A stretch of 64,000 nucleotides of DNA from the NCBI GenBank assembly GCA_965200035.1, contig OZ241334.1, positions 1,736,001-1,800,000 on the forward strand, in the 5' to 3' direction. How positions within the stretch are numbered: the stretch's first letter is position 1; each line of letters starts with the position of its first letter. The notes under the pieces were generated by a model. That model was not told the DNA's origin and searched no databases. It was given only the letters and a program-made list of their open reading frames with translations. Shown here piece by piece: positions 27,330 to 35,159 of this stretch. This DNA is from UBA1952 sp965200035. GTDB lineage: Bacteria > Bacteroidota > Bacteroidia > Chitinophagales > Chitinophagaceae. Made by a program: the position numbers and the translations under genes.

Positions 27330-27980
27330 ATGAGAACCCTGACCCTGCTTGCGCTGTGTATCCTTTTTTCGATACCGTTGGCCTTAAAGGCTATTCCCTT
27401 AGCCCTGCACCGTCCGCATCACCGTGTCCCGAAGTGGCATCCGGACACGCACCGGAATACAGCCACAGCCCACGCAGGCATCGGCGGTGTCGGCGCTTTT
27501 GCCTACACATTGGGTTTGGAGTACGAGCGCTGCTTTACAAAGAAAAGGCTGTTCTCCATAGCTGTTCCGGTATCCAGATATAAAGGTGGCACTTTCGGAG
27601 GGGCGCATAGTGGCCAGATATACAATAACATCGATGGCTATTATGTGGCGCCGGGTGTATGTTTTCATCCTATGGGCAGCAAGTACCGGGTAGATCCTGC
27701 CATCGGCGCCTTCCTGCTGCTCGGTCACGAAAAGCGGCTCGACAGCCGGTATGGCGACCAGGGCTACAGTGTTGAGTCCCGGAGGGATGAGCATTTTATT
27801 GGTGCGCTGCTCGGGCAGGCAAGCGTGACATTTTACTCACCGGATTATTTTGTGGCATTTGGTTTTTTTGCTACCGGCGGCTATATCTTCTCTCATACCC
27901 ATGATACCTTCAGCGATCAGGAAAATTCGGGAGATCATCTCTATCTGCAATTCGGCGTGCGCCTTGGCGCCCATTGGTAA
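27330..27980 (+). CDS. Secreted or outer-membrane protein with His-rich N-terminal segment
   Basis: The 216-residue protein has a signal peptide (MRTLTLLALCILFSIPLALK) followed by a His/Pro-rich stretch (LHRPHHRVPKWHPDTHRN; six His including the next segment). After it come Gly- and aromatic-rich beta strands (GVGAFAYTLGLEYERCF, YVAFGFFATGGYIFSHTH). It ends LYLQFGVRLGAHW, which has the aromatic C-terminus of an outer-membrane barrel strand. I cannot name a family. The His cluster could bind metal, and the neighbouring EncFtn-like ferritin gene 80 bp downstream makes that worth noting, but this is inference. It lies 31 bp after paaY on the same strand. Confidence 0.6.
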   Translation: MRTLTLLALCILFSIPLALKAIPLALHRPHHRVPKWHPDTHRNTATAHAGIGGVGAFAYTLGLEYERCFTKKRLFSIAVPVSRYKGGTFGGAHSGQIYNNIDGYYVAPGVCFHPMGSKYRVDPAIGAFLLLGHEKRLDSRYGDQGYSVESRRDEHFIGALLGQASVTFYSPDYFVAFGFFATGGYIFSHTHDTFSDQENSGDHLYLQFGVRLGAHW

Positions 27981-28060
27981 TTGTGCAGGTATATGCTCTA
28001 CAATACCCGATTACCTTTCTATCTTAGTGGAGTCATTTATTCATCCAAAACCTTACACTA

Positions 28061-28375
28061 ATGGGATTTGATCAATACCACGAGCCGGCAGAAGAACTGT
28101 CGCAGGAAACACGCACTTTTGCCCGTATGATTACCTCAGTGATCGAAGAGGCGGAAGCCATCAGCTGGTATGAGCAGCGCATGAGCGTTGAGCAAAACAA
28201 AGATGCCAAAGCCATTATGGAAAATGCGCAGAAAGAAGAGTTCAAGCATTTTGGCATGGACCTGGAATTTTTGCTGCGCCAAAAGCCTGTGTGGAAGAAG
28301 ATTCTGAAAGGCATTCTCTTTAAAGAAGGCGATATTGTAGAGAATGGAGAAAAGGCGGAAGAGTCGGCCGATTAA
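28061..28375 (+). CDS. Encapsulated-ferritin (EncFtn)-like iron oxidase
   Basis: The 104-residue helical protein matches the EncFtn family, which forms a ferroxidase by pairing two short helices across a dimer interface. The motif EEAEAISWYEQR (Glu29, Glu30, Glu32, Trp36, Tyr37) and EEFKH (Glu60, His63) reproduce the spacing of the known family site: Trp36 to Glu60 is 24 residues and Glu60 to His63 is 3, as I recall for the Rhodospirillum rubrum protein. Known family members oxidise Fe(II) inside an encapsulin shell. Here no encapsulin gene lies nearby, and the acidic tail (ENGEKAEESAD) does not look like a cargo peptide. It is placed between two plus-strand genes, 51 bp upstream of paaG. Confidence 0.82.
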   Translation: MGFDQYHEPAEELSQETRTFARMITSVIEEAEAISWYEQRMSVEQNKDAKAIMENAQKEEFKHFGMDLEFLLRQKPVWKKILKGILFKEGDIVENGEKAEESAD

Positions 28376-28426
28376 GGTCAGGCTTTGCAAGCCAATCACA
28401 GAATCTACACTAATGCATTGAACCAT

Positions 28427-29203
28427 ATGTCAACCATACAGAAAACGATTGAGCAGGGCGTAGCCGTGCTGGCGCTGAACCGGCCTGAGAAGTACAATTC
28501 CTTTAACCGTGAGATGGCGCTGGCGCTGCAACAGCAGCTTGACGCGTGCGCTGCGGATGATGCGGTGCGCTGTATTGTAATCACAGGTACCGGCAAGGGA
28601 TTCTGCGCCGGTCAGGACTTAGCTGAGGCCAGCGATGTTGCTACCCTTGATTTCCGTAAGCTGGTGGAAGAGCATTATAATGCCATTGTGCGCCGCCTGC
28701 GCAATATAGAGAAGCCGGTGATCGCTGCAGTCAATGGTGTAGCTGCCGGAGCAGGCGCTAATCTGGCCCTGTGCTGCGACTTTGTGCTGGCGGCGAAGAG
28801 CGCTACGTTTATTCAGGCCTTCAGCAAGATTTCACTGATACCGGATACTGCCGGTACTTTCTTCCTCCCGCGTTTGGTAGGACTACAGCGTGCACTGGCG
28901 CTGGCCATGACTGCCGATAAGGTTTCTGCCGATGACGCAGTGCAGATGGGTATGGCCTACAAGAGCTTTGATGATGAAGCGTTTGAGGGCGAATGGAAGA
29001 AGATGGCGGCAATGCTTGCCCAGATGCCAACCAAGGCTTTCGGCCTGACCAAGCGGGCTATGAATGCTTCGCTGAATCATACGCTGGAAGAGCAACTGGC
29101 TTTGGAGATGGAATTGCAGGCTGAGGCTGGCGCTTCTCGGGATTTTGCGGAAGGTGTGGCGGCTTTTTTGGAAAAACGTAAGCCGGTTTTTACCGGAAAG
29201 TAA
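28427..29203 (+). CDS. paaG: 1,2-epoxyphenylacetyl-CoA isomerase PaaG
   Basis: The 258-residue enoyl-CoA hydratase/isomerase-superfamily protein starts at MSTIQKTIEQG. It resembles PaaG, which isomerises the ring epoxide to the oxepin in phenylacetate catabolism: LNRPEKYNSFN, GTGKGFCAGQDL, VNGVAAGAGANLAL (oxyanion-hole region), FSKISLIPDTAGTFFLPRLV with the catalytic-loop Asp, and the C-terminal SRDFAEGVAAFLEKRKPVF. The final KPVFTGK-type end is the PaaG pattern. It comes 51 bp after the EncFtn-like gene and is closed by a strong terminator. It belongs with paaABC 11 kb away. A general enoyl-CoA hydratase is the alternative reading. Confidence 0.88.
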   Translation: MSTIQKTIEQGVAVLALNRPEKYNSFNREMALALQQQLDACAADDAVRCIVITGTGKGFCAGQDLAEASDVATLDFRKLVEEHYNAIVRRLRNIEKPVIAAVNGVAAGAGANLALCCDFVLAAKSATFIQAFSKISLIPDTAGTFFLPRLVGLQRALALAMTADKVSADDAVQMGMAYKSFDDEAFEGEWKKMAAMLAQMPTKAFGLTKRAMNASLNHTLEEQLALEMELQAEAGASRDFAEGVAAFLEKRKPVFTGK

Positions 29204-29224
29204 TCGGGAAATAATTTGCTTTTA

Positions 29225-29257
29225 AAAAGCCCTGTAAGCAAAACTTACAGGGCTTTT
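29225..29257. terminator. Strong terminator after paaG
   Basis: A 14-bp perfect stem (AAAAGCCCTGTAAG / CTTACAGGGCTTTT) with a 5-nt loop begins 21 bp after the paaG stop. It closes the paaY-to-paaG set and probably stops minus-strand transcripts too. Confidence 0.9.
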
Positions 29258-29276
29258 CTAATTTTATTTCTTCTTA

Positions 29277-29294
29277 CTTTTTGGTGCCAAAAAG
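29277..29294. repeat. Short palindrome downstream of paaG
   Basis: CTTTTTGG and CCAAAAAG form a perfect 8-bp inverted repeat with a 2-nt centre. It is followed by AGCAAGCAAAAAAGTA, giving a larger TACTTTTT/AAAAAAGTA pairing. It lies between the paaG terminator and the 3' end of phbB; possibly an old terminator or small intergenic repeat. Confidence 0.4.
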
Positions 29295-29441
29295 CAAGCA
29301 AAAAAGTAGCTGCGCGCAATGACTGCGGCGCGCAACACCGTTCTGTTTGGCTTAATTACTACTGTGGTGCCGGACTTTTGTTCCCTGATTATTTTGGCTC
29401 AGGGCTACAATCTTAGAGTTACAATTAACACACGGTTACAA

Positions 29442-30182
29442 CTAATACACGTGCTGGCCGCCGTTGATGCTGTAGTTGGCGCCGGTGATGAAGCTGGCTT
29501 CGTCGCTCGCCAAGAAGCTTACCAGGTGTGCTACTTCGTGGGTGCCGCCCAGTCTGCCCATGGGTATCTGCGCTACGATGGCGTCCCGGTATTTCTGCTC
29601 TACGGCCATGACCATATCGGTGCCTATATAGCCGGGAGAGATCGTATTTACCGTGATTCCGTATTTCGCTACTTCCATGGCGAGCGTCTTGGTGAAGCCG
29701 TGCATCCCGGCCTTGGCCGCGGAGTAGTTGGCCTGACCAAATTGTCCGCGCTGTCCATTGACCGAAGAGATATTGATGATGCGGCCAAACTTACGGTCGA
29801 TCATGCTGTTGATCACGTGCCTGCTGCAATTGAACACACTGTTCAGGTTGGCGCTGATTACAGCATTCCAGTCTTCAGGGCTCATTTTGGAAAAGCGTCC
29901 ATCGCGGGTGATGCCTGCATTGTTGACGAGCACATCGATGGAACCCAGCTTTGCCTCGATCTCACCGATCATTCTGCCTACGCTTTCAAAATCCGTCACA
30001 TCCCCTTCAAAGATTTCTACTTCCAGTCCGTCTGCACGCTGAGCTTCCTGCCAAGCAAGAGCTTTTTCCTTATTCCGGTAGTTGGCGGCTACACGATAGC
30101 CATCTTTAAAAAGCTCTTTGCACATAGCCGTGCCCAGACCACCGGTAGCGCCGGTCACCAGTACAATTCTGTTGTTGCTCAT
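29442..30182 (-). CDS. phbB: Acetoacetyl-CoA reductase (PhbB-like SDR)
   Basis: The 246-residue short-chain dehydrogenase has the NAD(P) motif VTGATGGLGTAMC, the NNAG segment, Ser-Tyr-Lys catalytic residues (NISSVNGQRG, then NYSAAKAG), and the C-terminal ITGANYSINGGQHV. The SVNGQRGQFGQANYSAAKAG stretch is the PhbB/PhaB signature that separates these NADPH acetoacetyl-CoA reductases from FabG. The enzyme makes (R)-3-hydroxybutyryl-CoA for PHB-type pathways. No PHB synthase is in the window, so it might instead serve general 3-oxoacyl-CoA reduction. It is divergent from mreB and convergent with paaG. Confidence 0.85.
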   Translation of the reverse strand: MSNNRIVLVTGATGGLGTAMCKELFKDGYRVAANYRNKEKALAWQEAQRADGLEVEIFEGDVTDFESVGRMIGEIEAKLGSIDVLVNNAGITRDGRFSKMSPEDWNAVISANLNSVFNCSRHVINSMIDRKFGRIINISSVNGQRGQFGQANYSAAKAGMHGFTKTLAMEVAKYGITVNTISPGYIGTDMVMAVEQKYRDAIVAQIPMGRLGGTHEVAHLVSFLASDEASFITGANYSINGGQHVY

Positions 30183-30389
30183 ATCGCTGAATGCCTTGTT
30201 TTAGGGAAGCATTACAAGTTTGTGAATAATCAGGGGAAATGCAAGCTTCGGCCGGAGTTTATTACCGCTTGTGCAACTGTACATCTTATTTTAAAAACAC
30301 TTATTTGTTTGCTTTAAGCTACATGACGTTTTACTGCAGGAGGCCTGTATTACTAACAAAAAATAAACGTTTTGCCTTGTGTTATAAAA

Positions 30390-30420
30390 TTTGAAAGCAC
30401 CTTATTTTATCGCACCTTTG
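30390..30420 (+). promoter_or_regulatory. Promoter of mreB (TTTG-N19-CACCTTTG)
   Basis: A -33 TTTG at 30390-30393 and a -7 CACCTTTG at 30413-30420, one mismatch from TAnnTTTG, are separated by 19 bp, the expected Bacteroidota spacing. Transcription would begin about 30 bp before the mreB ATG. Confidence 0.65.
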
Positions 30421-30458
30421 CGACTGTTTCTTTTAAAAACCTGCTACTGTAGCGAATT

Positions 30459-31481
30459 ATGGGACTTTTTAATTTTCTTACCCAGGAAATAGCCATGGAT
30501 CTGGGGACTGCTAATACACTAATTATTCACAATGACGAGATTGTAGTAGATGAGCCATCGATTGTAGCCAAAGACCGCAGCACCAATAAAATTGTAGCCG
30601 TGGGCAAGAAGGCGATGATGATGCATGAAAAAACCCATGAAAACCTCAAGACCATTCGCCCGTTGAAAGACGGTGTGATCGCTGACTTTGATGCTGCTGA
30701 AGGGATGATCCGTGAGATGATCAAGCTTATTTTTCCTAAAAAGCCCCTTTTCCCGCCCAGCTGGCGCATGGTGATCTGCATTCCTTCTTCCATTACAGAA
30801 GTAGAAAAGCGCGCGGTGCGTGACAGTGCCGACCAGGCAGGAGCCAAGGAGGTATTCATGATTCATGAGCCGATGGCTGCCGCACTGGGTATCGGCATTG
30901 ATGTGGAAGAGCCTACCGGCAATATGATCATTGACATTGGCGGTGGTACTACCGGCATTTCCGTGATTGCTCTTGCAGGTATTGTGTGTGACCAGAGCAT
31001 CCGTATTGCAGGCGATGAATTTACCGCTGATATTATGGAAGCTATGCGCCGCTATCACTCACTGATGATCGGTGAGCGCACGGCAGAACAGATTAAAATT
31101 CACGTAGGCTCTGCGCTGAAGGAGCTGGACAATCCACCCGATGACATTGCCGTAAATGGCCGCGACCTCGTTACCGGTATCCCGAAGCAGATCATGGTTT
31201 CTTACCAGGAAGTGGCAGAAGCATTGGACAAATCCATTTTCAAGGTAGAGGAAGCCATTCTTAAAGCGCTGGAAAGCACTCCACCTGAGCTGGCAGCGGA
31301 TATCTATCGCCGTGGCCTGTACCTTACCGGCGGTGGCGCCCTGCTGCGTGGTCTTGACAAGCGCATTTCCCAGAAAATCAAGCTGCCGGTACACGTAGCC
31401 GAAGATCCGCTGCGCGCGGTAGTTCGCGGTACCGGTATGGCTCTGAAGAACATTGCCCGGATGCCGTTCTTAATGAAGTGA
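30459..31481 (+). CDS. mreB: Rod-shape determining actin MreB
   Basis: The 340-residue protein is MreB, the membrane-associated actin homologue that organises elongating cell-wall synthesis. ATP-binding elements are plain: MDLGTANTLI (phosphate 1), MIIDIGGGTTGISVIAL (phosphate 2) and LTGGGALLRGLD (adenosine motif). The N-terminal MGLFNFLTQEIA could be the amphipathic membrane-binding segment. The length is normal. It leads the mreBCD set, but a 244-bp spacer with repeat-like DNA separates it from mreC. Its promoter is well placed upstream. Confidence 0.98.
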   Translation: MGLFNFLTQEIAMDLGTANTLIIHNDEIVVDEPSIVAKDRSTNKIVAVGKKAMMMHEKTHENLKTIRPLKDGVIADFDAAEGMIREMIKLIFPKKPLFPPSWRMVICIPSSITEVEKRAVRDSADQAGAKEVFMIHEPMAAALGIGIDVEEPTGNMIIDIGGGTTGISVIALAGIVCDQSIRIAGDEFTADIMEAMRRYHSLMIGERTAEQIKIHVGSALKELDNPPDDIAVNGRDLVTGIPKQIMVSYQEVAEALDKSIFKVEEAILKALESTPPELAADIYRRGLYLTGGGALLRGLDKRISQKIKLPVHVAEDPLRAVVRGTGMALKNIARMPFLMK

Positions 31482-31725
31482 TTTTGATGCTGAGCAAGGC
31501 AAAATGAACATAATGAATGCCCATAATATCTCCCTTCAGCGCTGCGCGCGGTCCCTTGCGGGAATTCCTTCAATGGGGGATGTCATGGTGTGTATATGCT
31601 CAGGCGCTGATTGCTGCTCTCCTTTTATGCCTCTTACTGGCACTTACGTAGCATCTCCCCCTTTGAAGGGGGCCGGGGGGGATGTAACTACGGAAGCTTG
31701 ATTTTACGCACACAAATTCCTTCCG
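31482..31725 (+). other. mreB-mreC spacer with palindromic repeat DNA
   Basis: This 244-bp gap contains GC-rich palindromic elements: a CAGCGCTGCGCG stretch (about 31537-31550) and CCCCCTT/AAGGGGG (31657-31672) followed by a GGCCGGGGGGGATG tail. The second looks like the CCCCCTTTGAAGGGGGCCGG-type intergenic element seen in many Bacteroidota. No ORF is supported. It may affect the relative level of mreB and mreC transcripts. Confidence 0.5.
31657..31672. repeat. GC hairpin element in the mreB-mreC gap
   Basis: A 7-bp perfect stem (CCCCCTT / AAGGGGG) with a 2-nt centre, bounded by CATCT on the left and GGCCGGGGGGGATG on the right. The CATC and GATG ends also pair, making an extended hairpin. 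It has no T-run in the mre direction, so it is unlikely to be a simple terminator. Confidence 0.5.
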
Positions 31726-32610
31726 TTGCGCAACTTCATCCTTTTCATACGACGGTTTTTTAACCTGATTCTCTTCCTGGCGCTGGAAGTAGTCTGCGCT
31801 ATATTGATTTCCCGTACACGTACATTACAGGGAGCATCCATACTAAGCTCAAGCAATACCGTCACCGGATATTTTTACAAGCAGCAGAACGATCTTGCCC
31901 GTTACTTTTCACTGGGCACCGTCAATGACAGCCTGATGAAAGAGAATGCGAGGCTGCAGGCGACCATAGCCGCCGACCGATACAGCCGGGACACCCTCCG
32001 CGATAGCACCGCCGTTCGCACCGTTACCGCCGCAGATTCGCTGCACCCGGTACAATATGCAAAATATACCTACCGGTCTGCACGGGTGATCAATAATTCG
32101 GTGATCGAGAAAGATAACTATCTCACCATCAACCGTGGTGCCGATGATGGCATTCGCGATGGTATGGCCGTCATTTCCGGTTCGGGAGTTGTTGGCAAGG
32201 TAGCGCATACGTCTGCGCACTTCGCTACGGTGCTTTCTGTGCTCAGCGAGAAGCAGCAGGTGAGCGCCAGCTTAAAGGATGGGACTTCCGGGCTGGTACG
32301 CTGGGATTATGAAAGCCGCACCCGCAAGCCGGATGTGATCTATCTTCCGGATATGCCCATGGAAGTAAAGCTGCATCTGGGCGATTCTGTATTTACTACC
32401 TCTTACTCATTTTTTCCACCCGATGTGCTGATCGGTACGATCCTCCGTTCCGAGATTATCAAGCGCAATGGCAAGCGGCTGCTACTGCTGAAGCCGGCCA
32501 CCAACTTCCGGAATGTGCAGTATGTATATGTGGTGGAGAATGCGATGGCTCCTGAGCAGCGCGCTGTCGAAGCTTTGAATAATGAACAAAAGGAGGTGAA
32601 GAAAAAGTGA
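31726..32610 (+). CDS. mreC: Rod-shape determining protein MreC
   Basis: The 294-residue protein matches MreC: an N-terminal membrane helix (residues ~10-30), a coiled-coil-like segment (DSLMKENARLQATIAADR), and the paired beta-barrel domain with NYLTINRGADDGIRDGMAVI and VVGKVAHTSAHFATVLSVLS, typical of the family. MreC links the cytoplasmic MreB filament to the periplasmic wall synthases. I chose a TTG start because no ATG gives the family N-terminus MRNFILFIRRFF. The stop overlaps the mreD GTG start by 4 bp, so the two are translationally coupled. Confidence 0.93.
   Translation: MRNFILFIRRFFNLILFLALEVVCAILISRTRTLQGASILSSSNTVTGYFYKQQNDLARYFSLGTVNDSLMKENARLQATIAADRYSRDTLRDSTAVRTVTAADSLHPVQYAKYTYRSARVINNSVIEKDNYLTINRGADDGIRDGMAVISGSGVVGKVAHTSAHFATVLSVLSEKQQVSASLKDGTSGLVRWDYESRTRKPDVIYLPDMPMEVKLHLGDSVFTTSYSFFPPDVLIGTILRSEIIKRNGKRLLLLKPATNFRNVQYVYVVENAMAPEQRAVEALNNEQKEVKKK
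32588..32597 (+). promoter_or_regulatory. Strong Shine-Dalgarno for mreD
   Basis: AAAGGAGGTG lies 9 bp before the mreD GTG start, inside the last codons of mreC. It is an unusually good anti-SD match for this genome type, where most starts lack one, and supports the GTG start and coupled translation. Confidence 0.75.
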
Positions 32611-33152
32611 GCATTCAACTAAAAAATTTCCTGCGCTTCTGGCTGCTGGTGCTGGTCCAGGTATTGCTGCTGAATAAGATCTCGCTGCGCTGGTGGAGTG
32701 AGCCGGCAGGCTTTCCTGTATTTATTCCCTACATCTATCCGCTGTTCATTTTACTGCTGCCTTTTGAAACGCCGGTATGGCTGCTGCTGTTTCTTGGCAT
32801 GGCCATGGGCGTGACGATTGATACTTTTATGGATACCGGTGGCATGCATGCTTTTGCCGCTGTACTCATTGCTTATCTCCGCACCAATGTGCTTACCGCG
32901 CTTCTACCAAAGAACCTGGTAGAATACCCCAATCAAAGTCCGAATGTGAAAAATATGGGATGGATTCCATTCCTTACTTACTCGGCATTTCTCATCGTCA
33001 TCCATCACTTTACCTTCTTCGTGATCGAGCATTGGAGCTTTGCCAACATTGGCTATCTGCTTCTGAAAGTGCTGGCTTCTTCGGTAACGTCTTTGCTTTT
33101 TGTGATTGCATACCTGCTGCTGTTTACAAGAGCGGTGAATGCACGGAACTGA
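32607..33152 (+). CDS. mreD: Rod-shape determining protein MreD
   Basis: The 181-residue integral membrane protein has about five hydrophobic helices, in the position and size of MreD. The GTG start overlaps the mreC TGA stop (GTGA) and is preceded by a strong Shine-Dalgarno. Recognisable segments are LLLFLGMAMGVTIDTFMDTG and GMHAFAAVLIAYLRTNVL, as in Bacteroidota MreD. It links MreC to the elongasome. The usual next genes of this operon, the PBP2 and RodA genes, are absent: a convergent ubiD-family gene follows after a 105-bp spacer with an inverted repeat. Confidence 0.88.
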   Translation: MSIQLKNFLRFWLLVLVQVLLLNKISLRWWSEPAGFPVFIPYIYPLFILLLPFETPVWLLLFLGMAMGVTIDTFMDTGGMHAFAAVLIAYLRTNVLTALLPKNLVEYPNQSPNVKNMGWIPFLTYSAFLIVIHHFTFFVIEHWSFANIGYLLLKVLASSVTSLLFVIAYLLLFTRAVNARN

Positions 33153-33169
33153 TCTGATAATGCCATGCG

Positions 33170-33258
33170 TTTTTCACGCAAAGACGCGGAGGTGCAATGG
33201 CCAATGTATTGCAATTCTTTCTTAGCGGCTTTGTACCGCCGCGTCTTTGTGTGAAAAT
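33170..33258. repeat. Long inverted repeat between mreD and ubiD
   Basis: Arms of about 23 bp (33170-33192 and 33236-33258) differ at two to three positions; both contain CAAAGACGCGG or its complement. The 43-nt centre holds TGCAAT and ATTGCA, which also pair. The right arm ends at the ubiD stop codon. It matches the CACGCAAAGACGC-type intergenic element I recall in Bacteroidota. It may work as a bidirectional terminator for the two convergent genes. Confidence 0.7.
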
Positions 33259-35099
33259 TATTTTACACCTGCCAGGCTACCGCCTTTGGCAAAAAGCCGG
33301 TCCACTTTTCGCTCTACATCCGGGTCAAGTGCCAGCGGCGGCGCATGATGCGGCTTGATGCGTGCATCGATGATGAGTGGCCCACGGCAGCCCCAATGCT
33401 TGAATTTTACAAAAGCATCTATACCGTGAATATCATGCGAAGGATTACATCTGGTAAAGGTGATCCAAAGAAAATTATTTAGTGTGGCTACGCCGAATGC
33501 GGCATCATCGCACAGCACGATCAGCGCTGTTTGCTTCAGTGATGCAGCATGGTTTGAAAGCTGCTCATTCAGCGAGCATATTTCTTCAGATACAGCTTCG
33601 TAAGTAGTAAACTTCGGCGTGCCCAGCATGACAACTCCAGGCACAGATAAAGTGGCAGGACCGAATCCGTTCAGCTCTTTCAATGGCTGCGGCACATCGG
33701 TGGCCAGTGTACGCAGCACATTCCCATAAGCGGCAAGTACTACCTTGCTTCCGGTGTTCAATCCTGTACCGGAATAGTCAAGTGTATCAATGGTAGTATT
33801 GGTATAAAAATGCACATCGCGCGTAAGGTCTATGCGCTGCAGCACATACTCGAGATACTCCCGGATGTTGTGCGTATGCAACTGATTGGTATCATCTGCT
33901 GTGATGAACAGGAATTTGGCGAGGCTCAGCTGTCCGGTGCCCAGTACGCAATTGGCGAGCGTGAGGATTTCTGCGGGCGCTTTAGCGGGTGCGTATGGAG
34001 TATATCGTTCGCTGCCGATGGCCAGTAATAATGGATGTACGCCTGCTGCATCTACCGCATTTACCTCCTTAATACCCGGTATTTCCTGTGGTATGGCATC
34101 GCCTGTAAGTTCGTGAATCAGCGCGCCAAATGAAGTATCCTCCTGCGGTGGGCGGCCTACAACTGTAAATGGCCAGATCGCATTTTTACGGGCATATACT
34201 TTATGCACCTTCATCAGTGGAAATGGATGGGTGAGGCTATAATAGCCAAGATGATCGCCAAACGGGCCTTCCGGCTTATTCTCGCCCGGCGCGACCTCTC
34301 CGGTAATCACAAAATCCGCATCCGTAGAAATGCAGAACCCTTCCGCATCATATACATAGCGGAAGCGGCGACCGCCCAGCAATCCGGCAAAGGTCATCTC
34401 GCTTAACCCCTCTGGTAGCGGCATTACAGCAGCCAGCGTATGAGATGGCGGGCCGCCTACAAAAATGCTGACCTTAAGTGGCTGGCCTTTCCGGTTGGCT
34501 TTGCTCTGATGTATGCCGATGCCCCGGTGCAACTGATAATGCAGCCCTATTTCACGATCCATCTCATAATCATTGCCCGAAAGCTGAATGCGGTACATGC
34601 CAAGGTTGGCATTCAGAATCCCACCTTTGTCCGGATCTTCCGTATAGACCTGCGGCAGCGTTACGAAGGCGCCTCCATCCATCGGCCAGTGCTGAATGAG
34701 CGGCAGATCGTGAATGTTGATCTGCGTGGCCATCGCTGGCCTGCTCACGGGATTTTTAAGCGGCAGTGCTTTCAGCGCTGCCAGGCCGTTTCCTATATTT
34801 TTAAACGGCTGCTTCAGCACTGCCATCGGATTGCCTTTTAAAGCAATTAATTCCTGTACCTGACGAAAAGTATCCCGGAAAATAAAGCGGCTGCGATCCA
34901 GCGTGCCAAAGATGTTGGATGCAGCTCTGTACCGGCTTCCCTTTACGCGCTCAAACAAAAGGGCAGGCCCGCTGGCAGCATATACGCGCAGCTGGATCGA
35001 TGCCATCTCCAGGTGCGGGTCCACCTCTTCCCTAATGCGGACCAGATGGTTGTTCCGCTCCAGATCAATCAGGCATTCTTCTAAGGAAGCGTAAGACAT
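33258..35099 (-). CDS. UbiD-family prenyl-FMN-dependent decarboxylase
   Basis: The 613-residue protein (start MSYASLEECL) belongs to the UbiD family of reversible (de)carboxylases using prenylated FMN. The central domain has GGPPSHTLAAVMPLPEGLSE and the EGPFGDHLGYYS motif with its catalytic acid region, followed by the C-terminal IDARIKPHHAPPLALDP. Length fits the menaquinone-related or general UbiD members of Bacteroidota. A UbiX-type prenyltransferase is needed to make the cofactor, but no such gene is in this window. The substrate cannot be told. A TTG start 6 bp further up is possible. It is the last gene of a minus-strand run and ends at the inverted repeat. Confidence 0.9.
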   Translation of the reverse strand: MSYASLEECLIDLERNNHLVRIREEVDPHLEMASIQLRVYAASGPALLFERVKGSRYRAASNIFGTLDRSRFIFRDTFRQVQELIALKGNPMAVLKQPFKNIGNGLAALKALPLKNPVSRPAMATQINIHDLPLIQHWPMDGGAFVTLPQVYTEDPDKGGILNANLGMYRIQLSGNDYEMDREIGLHYQLHRGIGIHQSKANRKGQPLKVSIFVGGPPSHTLAAVMPLPEGLSEMTFAGLLGGRRFRYVYDAEGFCISTDADFVITGEVAPGENKPEGPFGDHLGYYSLTHPFPLMKVHKVYARKNAIWPFTVVGRPPQEDTSFGALIHELTGDAIPQEIPGIKEVNAVDAAGVHPLLLAIGSERYTPYAPAKAPAEILTLANCVLGTGQLSLAKFLFITADDTNQLHTHNIREYLEYVLQRIDLTRDVHFYTNTTIDTLDYSGTGLNTGSKVVLAAYGNVLRTLATDVPQPLKELNGFGPATLSVPGVVMLGTPKFTTYEAVSEEICSLNEQLSNHAASLKQTALIVLCDDAAFGVATLNNFLWITFTRCNPSHDIHGIDAFVKFKHWGCRGPLIIDARIKPHHAPPLALDPDVERKVDRLFAKGGSLAGVK

Positions 35100-35159
35100 A
35101 AGCAATGCTGTGCAAGCCGGTTTTTAGCGCCCGCAAGTTAACGCAACGAAATGGTCATC

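Noticed and set aside
29319..30317. Plus-strand open frame opposite phbB
   Set aside because: It is the antisense of a clear SDR gene.
28061..31481. Encapsulin shell gene near the EncFtn-like gene
   Set aside because: None of the neighbouring proteins has an HK97-type fold sequence.
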